A DNA stretch of 64,000 nucleotides from Gammaproteobacteria bacterium F7 (GTDB lineage Bacteria > Pseudomonadota > Gammaproteobacteria > Pseudomonadales > IMCC2047). The notes beneath the pieces are model-generated. The model saw only the letters and a list, made by a program, of their open reading frames with translations, was not told the DNA's origin and searched no databases. The translations under genes were made by a program, and so were the position numbers. Positions 17,621-27,764 of the stretch are shown piece by piece. The stretch spans positions 56,136-120,135 of the forward strand of contig LUKI01000001.1 of NCBI GenBank assembly GCA_001593685.1, given 5' to 3'. Every line of letters starts with the position of its first letter. Positions within the stretch are counted from its first letter, which is position 1.

Positions 17621-19813
17621 TTAGAATTCTTCCCAGAACTCGTCATCACCGGCCGCCGATTTAAAGGGGGTCACATTTGAGCCAGTACTTGCAGCCGCAG
17701 CGGAAGCCGCTGCTGGGCGGCTGGCGCTTCGATTACTTGCGGGTGTACGTGGTGCAACTGTACGAGCGCTTCCAGCACTGCTACCTACATCAAAGAACAT
17801 CATCTGGCGTTCAAGGTCTGCGGCTTGGTCACCGGTGGCTTCACTAGCAGCCGCTACCTCTTCAACCAGCGCCGTATTCTGCTGAGTTACTTCGTCAATC
17901 TGAGTAATCGCGCGGTTCATTTCTTCAATGCCCAGGGACTGCTCCTCGCTGGCAGCAGTAATTTCAGAAACGATATCAGACACCTTCGTCACCGAGGCGA
18001 CAATTTCTTTAAGCGTTTCACCCGAGTGGTTCACCAACTCGGAACCCTCTTCAACTTTGCCAACACTGTCCTCAATCAGCTCTTTAATCTCTTTGGCTGC
18101 CGTCGCGCTTCGACCAGCCAGGTTACGCACCTCTCCGGCAACGACCGCAAAGCCGCGCCCTTGCTCACCCGCTCGTGCCGCCTCAACCGACGCATTCAAT
18201 GCCAGCAGGTTTGTCTGGAAAGCAATCTCATCAATGACACTAATAATATCAGCAATTTTAGTACTGGATTCATTAATGGTGTTCATCGCTTCGATAGCGC
18301 GACTGACAACTTTGCCCCCCTCTTCTGCCGTATCACGAGCCACAGCAGACAACTGGTCAGCTTGACGAGCATTTTCAGTATTTTGCTTAATAGTACTGGT
18401 GATTTCCTCCATGCTCGCCGCTGTTTGCTCCAGACTGGCAGCCTGGTTTTCAGTACGGCTACTGAGGTTTTTATTACCTTCAGAGATTTCATTAGCGGCA
18501 ACTTTAACAGCACTTGTTGTTTCCTGAATATTACCCACCACACCAACGAAGGTTTCGGCCAGCTTATTCACATCATCCTTAAGTACTTCAAACTTACCTT
18601 CGTAGTGCGTATTGATGCGGGTTTTCATATCACCAGCGGCCATTGCCTTTAACATGGCCGCCACTTCATCAATAGCTCCCAAACTTTCCTGCATGCTCTT
18701 GAGCGATTTAAGCAATTGGGCAGTTTCATCGCGCCCCTGTACATCAATATCAGAATCCAAATCACCGCGTTGGATCCGGGTAAATGTCTGTACCGCTTGA
18801 TTAATTGGACCGGTAATACTGCGATAAACCATGAACGCTAAAACAAGGGCTATTAAACCGCAAATCAGCACAACGGTCATATTCATATACATCTCAGTAC
18901 TGATAGCACTAACACGTTTCTCTAATAGTTTTTTCAACTCGGGCGCAGTCGCCGCATAAAGATTCTGCCAGGTTGCCTGGAAGCTATCTGCTTGGCTAAT
19001 GACTGACTCAATGTTGACACTTTGCTTCTTAGCTTCACTTTCAGCCACCGCGATAAAAGCCTGCGCTTCACTTTCTAAACGTCTTAGCCCAGGCGCTAAC
19101 TGGCTCTGAAGCGCCGCGTTGGCACTAAAGGCCGTCTCCAAGCTAATACGGGAGCCCTTCAGTTTTTCCTTCACTCGATCCAAATGCAGCATGACATCAA
19201 CCAACGGAACCGCGCGATTACCGCCCGCCGCCCGTTTACGCATTAAATTACGAACCGCTTCCATTTCAATATGCAGCTCAGGTAATTTAATCACCAGAGC
19301 ATCCACCAAGTAGAATGTATCAAGCTCCGGATCAAGAATAAGATTAGAGGCATCACCAATATTCACCATGAACGCCACTAATTTTTCTGCAAAACGATTA
19401 CTCGCATCAGCATTACCAGCGCCTCTCACACTTGACCACTCATTTTTCAATGTTGTCCAATTAGCGGTCAGGTTAAGCGCTCCTTCTTGAGCCTTCTCAA
19501 CGGCGTCAACTTGTGCAATCGCATTACTGACCGCAGACGCCTGACTACTGGCCTTTTGGCGAAAGACACTTTTTTGATTCGGCATGACAACTGTCTCTTC
19601 ACCGGTCAACAATGCTGAGTATTTGGAAAGCTGAAACAGCACATCATGAGTCGGTAATAAATAATCCACACCGCTTATTTCGTTCGAAGAGAACGCCACG
19701 TCATCGCTTTGACTACTGAAATAGAAGCCAGCAAATAGCGCCGTCGGAATACAGATGACAATCAACACCAGCAAAAATTTATAAACTAATTTCAGGTTTC
19801 TTAGAACACTCAT
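17621..19813 (-). CDS. Methyl-accepting chemotaxis protein with C-terminal FWEEF pentapeptide
   Basis: A 730-residue transmembrane receptor. Membrane helix 1 is about 11-29, a helical periplasmic sensor region runs to about 305, and membrane helix 2 is about 308-330. A HAMP domain follows (about 331-385), with possibly a second HAMP-like segment ([15 protein letters not shown]). The long cytoplasmic hairpin has the canonical tip [20 protein letters not shown]. After an Ala/Ser-rich linker the protein ends FWEEF, matching the xWE(E/T/S)F tether recognised by CheR and CheB. It lies between cheW and cheR and is the evident dedicated receptor of this cluster. The ligand is unknown. Confidence 0.95.
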   Translation of the reverse strand: MSVLRNLKLVYKFLLVLIVICIPTALFAGFYFSSQSDDVAFSSNEISGVDYLLPTHDVLFQLSKYSALLTGEETVVMPNQKSVFRQKASSQASAVSNAIAQVDAVEKAQEGALNLTANWTTLKNEWSSVRGAGNADASNRFAEKLVAFMVNIGDASNLILDPELDTFYLVDALVIKLPELHIEMEAVRNLMRKRAAGGNRAVPLVDVMLHLDRVKEKLKGSRISLETAFSANAALQSQLAPGLRRLESEAQAFIAVAESEAKKQSVNIESVISQADSFQATWQNLYAATAPELKKLLEKRVSAISTEMYMNMTVVLICGLIALVLAFMVYRSITGPINQAVQTFTRIQRGDLDSDIDVQGRDETAQLLKSLKSMQESLGAIDEVAAMLKAMAAGDMKTRINTHYEGKFEVLKDDVNKLAETFVGVVGNIQETTSAVKVAANEISEGNKNLSSRTENQAASLEQTAASMEEITSTIKQNTENARQADQLSAVARDTAEEGGKVVSRAIEAMNTINESSTKIADIISVIDEIAFQTNLLALNASVEAARAGEQGRGFAVVAGEVRNLAGRSATAAKEIKELIEDSVGKVEEGSELVNHSGETLKEIVASVTKVSDIVSEITAASEEQSLGIEEMNRAITQIDEVTQQNTALVEEVAAASEATGDQAADLERQMMFFDVGSSAGSARTVAPRTPASNRSASRPAAASAAAASTGSNVTPFKSAAGDDEFWEEF

Positions 19814-19920
19814 TTTCTTATACCTAAATTGATTATTACTAAATACGCACTGCCCTGTGCACTCTGGTTATCAATTATCGACTCACCAGCAACCGACTCT
19901 TTATCACCACACAAGCGTAG

Positions 19921-20436
19921 CTACACCACTAGCTCACTCGGCACCAGGTCTAAAACCCCGGTATTTATGAGGCTATCAATTTCCAATAAGATCACCATCT
20001 TGTTTTCGATCATGCTCAAACCACGAATATATTCCGTGCTAATCGAGCCACTAAAGTTCGGTGAAGGTTTAATATCGCGTTCATTAACGTTATAAACCTC
20101 AGACACCGCGTCAACGACCATGCCAACCACACGCTCACCTTCATCACCTTTAACTTTAACCACAATGACAACGGTGGTCGGGCCATAATCGACCTGTTCA
20201 AGCTGAAAGCGCTTGCGCAAATCAACAATAGGCACCACCGCGCCACGCAGGTTAATCACGCCCAGCATAAAGTCAGGTGTATTAGGAATTGGCGTCACTT
20301 TGCTCCAACCCTGAATCCCCTGCACCTTTAAAATATCGACGCCATACTCTTCGCCATTAAGGATAAAGGTCAGAAACTGCAAAGCATTGGGATTCAAATC
20401 AATGCCGCCATCCTGTTGTATTTGTTCTTCACTCAT
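19921..20436 (-). CDS. cheW: Chemotaxis coupling protein CheW
   Basis: Scaffold that links receptors to CheA. The 171-residue protein is a single CheW/SH3-like domain starting near residue 17 (LQFLTFILNGEEYGVDILKVQ), with the conserved LGVINLRGAVVPIVDLR near 62-78 and the receptor-contact region VGMVVDAVSEV near 121. It follows cheA by 27 bases. Confidence 0.96.
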   Translation of the reverse strand: MSEEQIQQDGGIDLNPNALQFLTFILNGEEYGVDILKVQGIQGWSKVTPIPNTPDFMLGVINLRGAVVPIVDLRKRFQLEQVDYGPTTVVIVVKVKGDEGERVVGMVVDAVSEVYNVNERDIKPSPNFSGSISTEYIRGLSMIENKMVILLEIDSLINTGVLDLVPSELVV

Positions 20437-20463
20437 TTCATATCACCTGAAGTTATCTGTTAG

Positions 20464-22416
20464 CTAAGCTGTCGCTTGCTGATCGGAATCGTCAATATCA
20501 CTAAAGCAACGCTGCGCCAGGCTGGGAATATCAAGAATCAGCGCAACTGAACCATCACCAAGAATAGTCGCACCAGCCAAACCGGAGACCTGCCTGTAGT
20601 TGTTTTCCAATGCTTTAATAACGACCTGCTGCTGATCCTCTAAGTCGTCGACCACAATGCCATAACGCTTACCGGCTGTTTCGATCACAACCAGCAGCTT
20701 GTCATTTAACTCCTGGACATCTAAAGACATGTTGCGGTAATAGCCACCGCAGATCGCCCGCAAATCGGTAATGGGTAGAAAATCATCACGCAAGCGGTAC
20801 AGCATTTGATTATTGGCAACAACATTGACGCGTTCGGGGTTAATAAACACTGATTCGACAATCGACAATAACGGAACAATGTAGATTTCTTCACCAACGC
20901 GAACCAACTGACCATCAAGAATAGCCAGCGTCAATGGTAAACGGATCGTGATGGTGCTGCCTTGACCTACTTCGGACTGGATATCAATACGTCCGCCCAA
21001 ATCCTGAATATTGCGGCGCACCACATCCATGCCCACACCCCGACCAGACAAGTCACTCACCTGGTCAGCCGTCGAAAAGCCCGCTTGGAAGATAAGCATA
21101 TAAATACGCTCATCAGAAAGTTGTTCATCTTCACTTACCAGCCCGCGCTCAATCGCCTTTGAGAGAATTTTATCGCGATTAAGGCCCGCGCCATCATCAG
21201 TAATTTCGATCACGATATTGCCGGCTTCATGGTAAGCACTTAACCGAAGCAAGCCCTCAGCAGGCTTGCCGGCTGCAAGGCGCTTTTCAACAGTCTCAAT
21301 ACCATGATCGAGCGAGTTACGTACTAGGTGGACCAGCGGGTCGCCGATTTTTTCCAGTACCGTTTTATCGAGTTCCGTCTGCTCGCCCAATAGCTCCAAC
21401 CTGACCTTTTTACCCAGGTTGCGGCTAAGGTCGCGAACCAAACGCGTAAAACGACTAAAAGCCACTTTAATCGGCAACATACGAATTTGCATGGCCGACT
21501 CTTGCAGTTCTCGGGTATTACTCTCAAGCTGTGCTAACCCATCACGCAGATCCGACAGATCACTAACCTTAAACTCTTTTTTGAAACGCCCCAGCATAGA
21601 CTGGGTAATCACCAGCTCACCGACCAGGTTCAGCAAACTATCAATTTTCTCAACATTGACACGAATAGAGCTGCCCGAATCTGCCCCACCTTTTTCGGTT
21701 TTTGTTGCTTCAGGCGCGGCTACAGGTTTAGCGGCTACAGGCGCTGCTGCAACATCAGGCTCAGCCTTTGTTGCAGAAGCTTCAGGCTCTGGCTTTGCAG
21801 CCTTTTCCAATGGCTGGGGCTCAGCAGCTGGTGCTTGCTGAGTTTCTTCAAGAACAGCCGTTTTTTCTGCCACATCCTCAGCAGGAGGGGCATCTTTCGA
21901 TAGGGGCTGATCCACAATAGACTCAGCCTCAGAATCAACCAAAGGCTCCTGTTGACCCTCTGAATCCTGATCTAAAGCGGTTTCCTGTTCCGTAGCTGGC
22001 GCGTCAACGTCACTATCAGCTTCACCGTTCAAGACGGCAACAATTCTAGCCTGCAGTGCACTAATGCGAGGAGTATCGTATTCACTTTGGGCATTAATAG
22101 AGTCCATCATGCCACGCAGGCAATCAACCGACTCCAACAATAGAGTAATGCCATCTTCAGTTACGGCTCGCTCACCACTTCGCATTTCATCAAGGACTGT
22201 TTCAACCCAATGCGTAAAGTCTGAAACTTCAACAAAACCAAAGGTCCCGCCCCCTCCTTTAATAGAGTGAGCTGCACGGAAGATATTATTGATTGTTTCC
22301 ATATCCGCCGTACCCGGTTCCAGTTCCAAAAGCCCGGATTCCATAACATCCAAGCCTTCGGTACTTTCTTCCAGAAATATCTGGCGGATTTCATCCATGC
22401 CTTCTTCGTCAAACAT
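20464..22416 (-). CDS. cheA: Chemotaxis histidine kinase CheA
   Basis: Histidine kinase that phosphorylates CheY and CheB according to receptor state. The 650-residue protein has a P1/HPt domain with the phospho-His in AAHSIKGGGGTFG (near 48). A long acidic then Ala/Pro-rich linker (about 130-245) holds no recognisable P2 domain. Then come the P3 dimerisation domain (KIDSLLNLVGELVITQSML), the P4 ATPase (HLVRNSLDHGIE N box, DDGAGLN and GRGVGMDVV G boxes) and a CheW-like P5 domain. The apparent lack of P2 means the response regulators would have to dock elsewhere. It is separated from the upstream MCP gene by 216 bases, which may hold a promoter. Confidence 0.96.
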   Translation of the reverse strand: MFDEEGMDEIRQIFLEESTEGLDVMESGLLELEPGTADMETINNIFRAAHSIKGGGGTFGFVEVSDFTHWVETVLDEMRSGERAVTEDGITLLLESVDCLRGMMDSINAQSEYDTPRISALQARIVAVLNGEADSDVDAPATEQETALDQDSEGQQEPLVDSEAESIVDQPLSKDAPPAEDVAEKTAVLEETQQAPAAEPQPLEKAAKPEPEASATKAEPDVAAAPVAAKPVAAPEATKTEKGGADSGSSIRVNVEKIDSLLNLVGELVITQSMLGRFKKEFKVSDLSDLRDGLAQLESNTRELQESAMQIRMLPIKVAFSRFTRLVRDLSRNLGKKVRLELLGEQTELDKTVLEKIGDPLVHLVRNSLDHGIETVEKRLAAGKPAEGLLRLSAYHEAGNIVIEITDDGAGLNRDKILSKAIERGLVSEDEQLSDERIYMLIFQAGFSTADQVSDLSGRGVGMDVVRRNIQDLGGRIDIQSEVGQGSTITIRLPLTLAILDGQLVRVGEEIYIVPLLSIVESVFINPERVNVVANNQMLYRLRDDFLPITDLRAICGGYYRNMSLDVQELNDKLLVVIETAGKRYGIVVDDLEDQQQVVIKALENNYRQVSGLAGATILGDGSVALILDIPSLAQRCFSDIDDSDQQATA

Positions 22417-22632
22417 GTTTCCAGCCTAATTTAATAATGATTTTTATCCTAAACGCATAACCGGAGGTGAGCCGGGAAATCCATTTACATTAATCGCAGT
22501 ATTTTTCTTATCGAGAGCCGTATAAACCAAGCATTTCTTTAATTGCTTAAAGCCTAGTACAGAATTTTGGCTCGACAATTGAAAAGCGCGTAATTTTTAA
22601 CAACCTGCCAGAAGTCCTTTTAAGCGCTAAGC

Positions 22633-24555
22633 TCAGGCAATTGCCGCTTCAACACGGCTAGGCTGGCTGTCTAACTTATAATATCGGCGATGCTTCTCAT
22701 AAACTTTAGCTAATTCTGCTTCACCCATCAGGTTTCCAGGCTCATCGCGGTAGCTGCTAGTGCTCTTCACCTCTTCTCCCTGCCAACGCGTTTCAATAGC
22801 CTTTCTTTCCGGCTGAGTTTTAAACCAGGCAATAAAGTCATTGATGGCTTTAAGCAGCGTATATGAGGAGGCTTTAGACCTAACAGCCATGGTGTAGTAA
22901 TAGGGAACAGGAGCCAGGTTCTGCGGAAGAACTTCTATCTTTCCCTGCCAAGGGCTGGCAGGATCAGAGCAGGCCCAATAATAAATAGGCAAATCAACAC
23001 CGAACGCATCAACCGCGCCCTCGACCAAGCAATCATGAATACGGGCCTGGTCATTATAAGCAATTAAATTAGCGAGCCTTATTTTACCGCCCGGCTTATC
23101 GGCATTAGCATCCCAACGCACACCATGATCTTCCAGCAACGAAAAAGCGCCGGGATCATTAATAATCCCGAGCACTTTGCCGTTCAGGTCAGCGAGTGAG
23201 CGAATGCGCTCATCGCCTGCTCGTCGTGCCAGCACCCAATTCAAACAGGTATATTGTTCTGAATAAGCAACATCTTTATAGCATTCATTCGGAGGCAAGG
23301 TGGTACACATATCCACCGCGGGCTCCCCTTCACGAATACCGACACTTAACAACTCGGTGATCGTATCCCAGGGGGTCTCAACAAATTCGCACTCAACACC
23401 TAAGTAACGTGCAAATGCTTTTGCATAATCAACATCCAGCCCTTCCAGGGGGGCATTAGCTTCTTGTCTGAAGGACAGTCCCGTAAAAGCAGGTTCGATG
23501 GCAATACGAATTTTTCCACGCTCAAGAATACTCTGTAGCCGATCAAAGTCTGGATCCGTGTTAATTTTCAAATGGTGTAACTGTTTCGTCAGGGGATCGA
23601 GCATTTTTCCCGCTGGCTTGAGTAACGCATCAAGCAACGTATCAGTGACTTTACAGGAACGCTCCAAATTACTTTTAGCCCGATCCAGCACATTACGACT
23701 AATCTCCAGAACCTCTGAAATCACCTGGTTGTTATCGTTAATGTCATCCATGCGTTGCCCCATACGGGCAAACTCGCCCTGAAGGGATTCAATCAAGTCA
23801 TTCACACCATCAACCGCTGTTTCCAGTGATTTTCTTGAATTTTCGATCACCTCTTGCAGGTGTTGCTGAACCTCACCGAGCTCAATGTATTCTACCGCCG
23901 CTTTAGCTTGCTCCATGGTGTGCTCTGCCAACTCGCGGACTTCCTGAGCAACCACCGCAAAACCTTTTCCGGACTCCCCCGCATGCGCACCTTCAATTTT
24001 TGCGTTCAACGCCAACAGTGATAATCGACGACCAATATCGCCAATATTAGCAAGCACCTTCGTCGCGGCTTCAGCCTTTTGATTCAAGGCCTCATTAACA
24101 TTAACCAACCCCTGGTCAATATCTACGCCCACATCAGTCAACATCACTGATGTGTTCTGTTTTAATTCAGAGGAAGAGGAAATACTGTTTTCGATATTAT
24201 CCCGGGTACTTTCAAGAAAGCTGCGCTGTCGGTTGATACGTTGATAAACTTCATTGATGGCCTGGTTTTGATCCTGCTCACTTTGCTTGGCAAAATGCTG
24301 TAAGCACCCCGATTCTTCTGTCAGATCAACCATACCGTTAATCACATGCTTTCTATCGCCTAACGTCTCTCCAACCTGACGAATCGCTTTTTCTATTGGT
24401 GACATCCCCGTTGGCAAATCGACATCCTCTCCCTTTGCCAGGGAAACGAGTATATCTGCCAAATACCGTTCCCGCCGTTGAGCCTCTTGCTCTGCATCCT
24501 GCTCAACAGCTTCCGTTTGTTGTTTATCATTACCACCAAAGAACTTTTTAATCAT
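22633..24555 (-). CDS. Soluble chemoreceptor with C-terminal solute-binding (SBP family 3) domain
   Basis: A 640-residue protein with no signal peptide and no membrane helix. The N-terminal part is charged and helical. Residues of about 90-320 form an MCP-type hairpin whose tip ([20 protein letters not shown]) is close to, but diverged from, the canonical NAxIEAARAGExGRGF. The C-terminal part (about 345-580) has the hallmarks of extracellular solute-binding family 3: [51 protein letters not shown] and [15 protein letters not shown]. Such domains normally sit in the periplasm; here the whole protein should be cytoplasmic. It is the first gene of the chemotaxis cluster. Ligand unknown; several other fusions of these two modules exist, but I cannot say how common this order is. 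Confidence 0.88.
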   Translation of the reverse strand: MIKKFFGGNDKQQTEAVEQDAEQEAQRRERYLADILVSLAKGEDVDLPTGMSPIEKAIRQVGETLGDRKHVINGMVDLTEESGCLQHFAKQSEQDQNQAINEVYQRINRQRSFLESTRDNIENSISSSSELKQNTSVMLTDVGVDIDQGLVNVNEALNQKAEAATKVLANIGDIGRRLSLLALNAKIEGAHAGESGKGFAVVAQEVRELAEHTMEQAKAAVEYIELGEVQQHLQEVIENSRKSLETAVDGVNDLIESLQGEFARMGQRMDDINDNNQVISEVLEISRNVLDRAKSNLERSCKVTDTLLDALLKPAGKMLDPLTKQLHHLKINTDPDFDRLQSILERGKIRIAIEPAFTGLSFRQEANAPLEGLDVDYAKAFARYLGVECEFVETPWDTITELLSVGIREGEPAVDMCTTLPPNECYKDVAYSEQYTCLNWVLARRAGDERIRSLADLNGKVLGIINDPGAFSLLEDHGVRWDANADKPGGKIRLANLIAYNDQARIHDCLVEGAVDAFGVDLPIYYWACSDPASPWQGKIEVLPQNLAPVPYYYTMAVRSKASSYTLLKAINDFIAWFKTQPERKAIETRWQGEEVKSTSSYRDEPGNLMGEAELAKVYEKHRRYYKLDSQPSRVEAAIA

Positions 24556-24915
24556 TGGTACTTCACCCGGTTGTGTTTTAAGTCCTTTCTCATATCAACA
24601 GCCTGGCAGATCCTTGCAAGCCCAACATACTCTGTCTGATAGGCAAGGATAGACACGCTTATATACTCTGTCCAAAAAGATAACCTGCTGAATTCAAAAG
24701 AACCTATTCATTTACTGAGCCAAATTCACAGTAATGTCTGTCGGCCAAAGGGATTTTTTCTTAAGCCAAAAAACCAGCACACTAAGTAAAAAAATAGCTA
24801 CAAATAGGTATTACAAAGGAAGCACCCCTATTGAGAGGCACCTAAACAGGTGTATAAAAATGCCAAATGGCCATTGCAACCATTTGGCTCAGAAACTTAA
24901 AAACTAACCGCGTTA
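24556..24915. other. Intergenic region between soluble chemoreceptor and dodecin
   Basis: A 360-base AT-rich stretch without a convincing reading frame. Its left part should hold the promoter of the chemotaxis operon (minus strand), but no clear sigma-28 motif was seen. The right end holds the dodecin terminator at 24862-24888. Confidence 0.5.
24857..24888 (-). terminator. Terminator after dodecin gene
   Basis: Nine-base stem GCCAAATGG / CCATTTGGC with a nine-base loop. On the minus strand it is followed by ATTTTTATA. It lies 28 bases after the dodecin stop. Confidence 0.7.
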
Positions 24916-25122
24916 TTAATCAAGCCGAAAACCAATTTTAATGGTGACCTGCCAATGGGCTACCAGCCCGTTAACAATATGCCCACGGGTTTCAACAACT
25001 TCAAACCATTCAAGGTGATCGAGCGTCTTAGAGGCTTTAGAAATAGCGTTATTGACGGCGTCATCACTACTCTGTGTGGAGCTGCCAATAATCTCAACAT
25101 ACTTATAGGTGTTAGCGGTCAT
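24916..25122 (-). CDS. Dodecin, flavin-storage protein
   Basis: A 68-residue protein that forms a hollow dodecamer binding riboflavin or FMN. The sequence follows the dodecin pattern closely: YKYVEIIGSS, DAVNNAISKASKTL, the flavin-stacking Trp in HLEWFEVVETRG (near 38), and VAHWQVTIKIGFRL at the end. GGAGG lies six bases before the ATG. It has its own terminator. It may buffer free flavins in this flavoprotein-rich respiratory organism; the function is family knowledge. Confidence 0.95.
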   Translation of the reverse strand: MTANTYKYVEIIGSSTQSSDDAVNNAISKASKTLDHLEWFEVVETRGHIVNGLVAHWQVTIKIGFRLD

Positions 25123-25196
25123 ATTATCCTCCGATGAAAATTACAAACAAAACCTACACACCTAAAACACTACGCCGATCACACAACGCTGACAAG

Positions 25197-25919
25197 TCAG
25201 ACTACCAGCACCTGATACAACATATTAAAGGCCAGCCCCGTCAGCACGTAATTAAGTAGCTTTGCGAATAATTCCGAATTAATTTTCCCGCGTAGCCGAG
25301 TGCCAAGCCAGGACCCAACAATCGCGCCAACAATCATAAAGACCAATAGCCACAGGTACCCGCCAAAGGAGAATCCGATCAGCCCGAAGACAATAATTTT
25401 AGCAAAGTGGCTAAAGCCCATAAAAAAGGCATTGGTGGCCACCACTCGATCCTTATCCCCCGCCAACGTCTTAACCAACAACGGCACGGCCAACGGACCG
25501 GTCGCACCAATCAATAATCCAAGCCCGCCCTGAACCAGGCCAACAATATAAAAATTTTCATATTTTCGAACCAATCGGCTGAACGGCGGCACCCAGATAT
25601 TCAGCAAAATATAGAGCGCAATAAAAACGGGGATATAACGCGTGGAAATATTCGCCAGTAATAAACCAATCACGGCAATACCAAACAAAGATCCCACAAT
25701 AAAGCGACCAACCAGATTCCAGGCCACCGCGTTTAATGAAAACAGCATGCGCGATGAATTACTGGCTAGCTGCACAATGCCATGGATCGGCACAATCGCA
25801 TTGCCCGGCAGATAAACTGGCATGATGGCAATTAACAAGGTGCCCCCACCTAACCCCATCATGCCCGCCAGAGTCGACGTCAACAGGGTATAAAAACCAA
25901 GTATTATTTCTGTTTGCAT
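25197..25919 (-). CDS. TauE/SafE (TSUP) family membrane permease
   Basis: A 240-residue inner-membrane protein with about seven to eight helices and the two glycine-rich half repeats of the TSUP family: TSTLAGMMGLGGGTLLIAIM near the N terminus and VGLVQGGLGLLIGATGPLAV in the middle. Members move sulfite, sulfoacetate or other organosulfur anions, but the substrate is not readable from sequence. It is divergent from the Kef-type antiporter with 134 bases between the starts. Confidence 0.88.
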   Translation of the reverse strand: MQTEIILGFYTLLTSTLAGMMGLGGGTLLIAIMPVYLPGNAIVPIHGIVQLASNSSRMLFSLNAVAWNLVGRFIVGSLFGIAVIGLLLANISTRYIPVFIALYILLNIWVPPFSRLVRKYENFYIVGLVQGGLGLLIGATGPLAVPLLVKTLAGDKDRVVATNAFFMGFSHFAKIIVFGLIGFSFGGYLWLLVFMIVGAIVGSWLGTRLRGKINSELFAKLLNYVLTGLAFNMLYQVLVV

Positions 25920-26053
25920 GTCTTTCTCTATCCACGTGGGTTGCGCATTATAAAGTCCCGGGACACCCCTGTAACTTCACCGGTTTAATATTAATTTTGC
26001 CCCGATCACCTATAATACTGAGCCAACCAATAACATGAGATAGCGTCCGCAAA

Positions 26054-27745
26054 ATGGAACAGCATTTTTTTGAACAACTATTAGCCATTCTTGCCGCCTC
26101 TCTGGTTGCCACCGTGGCATTAAGGCGGCTCAACCTGCCTAATATTATTGCTTACCTGATCGCAGGCTGCCTGATTGGCCCGCATGTAATGGGTTGGGTC
26201 CACAATCCCGAAGATTTTGCATTTCTCGCCGAATTTGGCGTGGTATTTCTTTTGTTCTCACTGGGGCTTGAATTCTCACTGCCCAAACTCATCGCCTTAC
26301 GCTCATCCGTATTTGGCCTGGGCAGCGTGCAGGTCATCTTTTGTACGCTATTTTTTGGCGGTGCTACCTGGTTATGGGGCGCCAGTATTGAAGCGGCCAT
26401 CATCATCGCGGGCGCACTGGCGCTGTCATCAACGGCCATCGTGACCAAAGAGCTGAGTTCGCTGAAACAAGTTCACAGCCGCCATGGCCAGTTGTCGGTC
26501 GGCGTATTGTTATTCCAGGACCTTGCCGCAGTGCTGTTTTTAATTCTGGTGCCTGTCCTCGCAGGAGGTGCCGATGGTTCATTATGGGCAACCCTTGGCT
26601 GGGCCCTGTTGAAAGGCTTGCTGTTAATCATCATTCTGCTTAGTGTCGGAAAATGGTTGTTACCGCCACTGTATAAAGAAGTCGCCCGAGCACAGTCTGA
26701 AGAGGTGTTCGTTCTCAGTACACTGGTGATTGTCATGTTGGCGGCATGGATTACCCACAGCTTTCACCTATCAATGGCACTCGGTGGCTTTGTCATAGGT
26801 ATGATGCTGGGCGAAAGTCACTACCGTCACCAGATCGAAAGTGACATTCGCATCATTAAAGATATTTTGCTGGGGCTGTTTTTCGTCACTATCGGCATGG
26901 TTATTCAGGTCGACCTGCTTCTCGAATACTGGCCGCGTATTCTGGTGTTTACACTGGCACTGATCCTCACCAAAGCGCTGCTAATCAGCTTCATGGTCAA
27001 GTTAGCCGGAGACAACAAACACAACGCGCTGCAAACCGGGCTCAATTTGGCCCAGGCCGGCGAATTTGGCCTTGCGTTAATGGCGCTGGCGATTATGCAT
27101 AAAGTCGTGCCCGAACAGCAGGCCTCCTTTATCATTCTGCTGGCTATATTCAGCATGGCTGCCAGCCCATTCCTCATTCGTCATAAGGATCGAGTCAGTC
27201 AAACACTCTGGAATCTACTCGGTGGACCGGGCGATCGCGAAGAACAGCACAGCATGGATCTGCCCAACCATGACCATGTCATCATCGGCGGTTTTGGCCG
27301 TGTTGGTCATACTCTCGTTAACCTCTTACAGGCTAATAAGGTGCAGTACATTGCAGTCGACCAAAATGTTGATCGCGTCAGCCGAGAGCGCCAACAGGGC
27401 TACAACGTAGTGTATGGCGACTGTACCAATATTGATATTTTGCACAGCTGCCATATCAGCAGCGCACGGATGGCTATTCTGACCTTCCACACCATCGAGG
27501 TGGCAAAAAATACCGTCGAGCATATCCGCTCTGCAGGCTTTGAATTGCCCATCATTGTGCGTTGTACTGAAAGTGGCGATTTCAGTGAGTTAATCGCGCT
27601 GGGAGCGGATCAGGTCATTCCGGAAATGCTGGAGGCTAGCCTGGTGATCGGTGAGCAGGTTTTACTCAAGCTCGGCATCAAAGAGGCGGATATAACCGAT
27701 CAACTTGCGCAGGAACGCAGTGAGCAGCTGAATCTAAAAACCTAA
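26054..27745 (+). CDS. Kef-type K+/H+ antiporter (CPA2 family) with RCK_N domain
   Basis: A 563-residue protein. The membrane part (about 1-380) has the CPA2 fold of some twelve helices, with LNLPNIIAYLIAGCLIGPHVMG, LSSTAIVTKEL and the LNLAQAGEFGLALMALA segment. A cytosolic Rossmann RCK_N/TrkA-N domain follows from about 400 (HVIIGGFGRVGHTLVNLLQ, with VDQNVDRV as the nucleotide-binding acidic strand end). There is no RCK_C domain, and the length matches E. coli YbaL (about 558), which it resembles in layout. Expected role: potassium or proton exchange gated by a nucleotide or thiol ligand. Confidence 0.9.
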   Translation: MEQHFFEQLLAILAASLVATVALRRLNLPNIIAYLIAGCLIGPHVMGWVHNPEDFAFLAEFGVVFLLFSLGLEFSLPKLIALRSSVFGLGSVQVIFCTLFFGGATWLWGASIEAAIIIAGALALSSTAIVTKELSSLKQVHSRHGQLSVGVLLFQDLAAVLFLILVPVLAGGADGSLWATLGWALLKGLLLIIILLSVGKWLLPPLYKEVARAQSEEVFVLSTLVIVMLAAWITHSFHLSMALGGFVIGMMLGESHYRHQIESDIRIIKDILLGLFFVTIGMVIQVDLLLEYWPRILVFTLALILTKALLISFMVKLAGDNKHNALQTGLNLAQAGEFGLALMALAIMHKVVPEQQASFIILLAIFSMAASPFLIRHKDRVSQTLWNLLGGPGDREEQHSMDLPNHDHVIIGGFGRVGHTLVNLLQANKVQYIAVDQNVDRVSRERQQGYNVVYGDCTNIDILHSCHISSARMAILTFHTIEVAKNTVEHIRSAGFELPIIVRCTESGDFSELIALGADQVIPEMLEASLVIGEQVLLKLGIKEADITDQLAQERSEQLNLKT

Positions 27746-27764
27746 ATCAGCTGCCCATCCTTGA

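Noticed and set aside
17825..18652. Long plus-strand open frame opposite the MCP gene
   Set aside because: It is antisense to the well-supported MCP hairpin; the translation has no family features.
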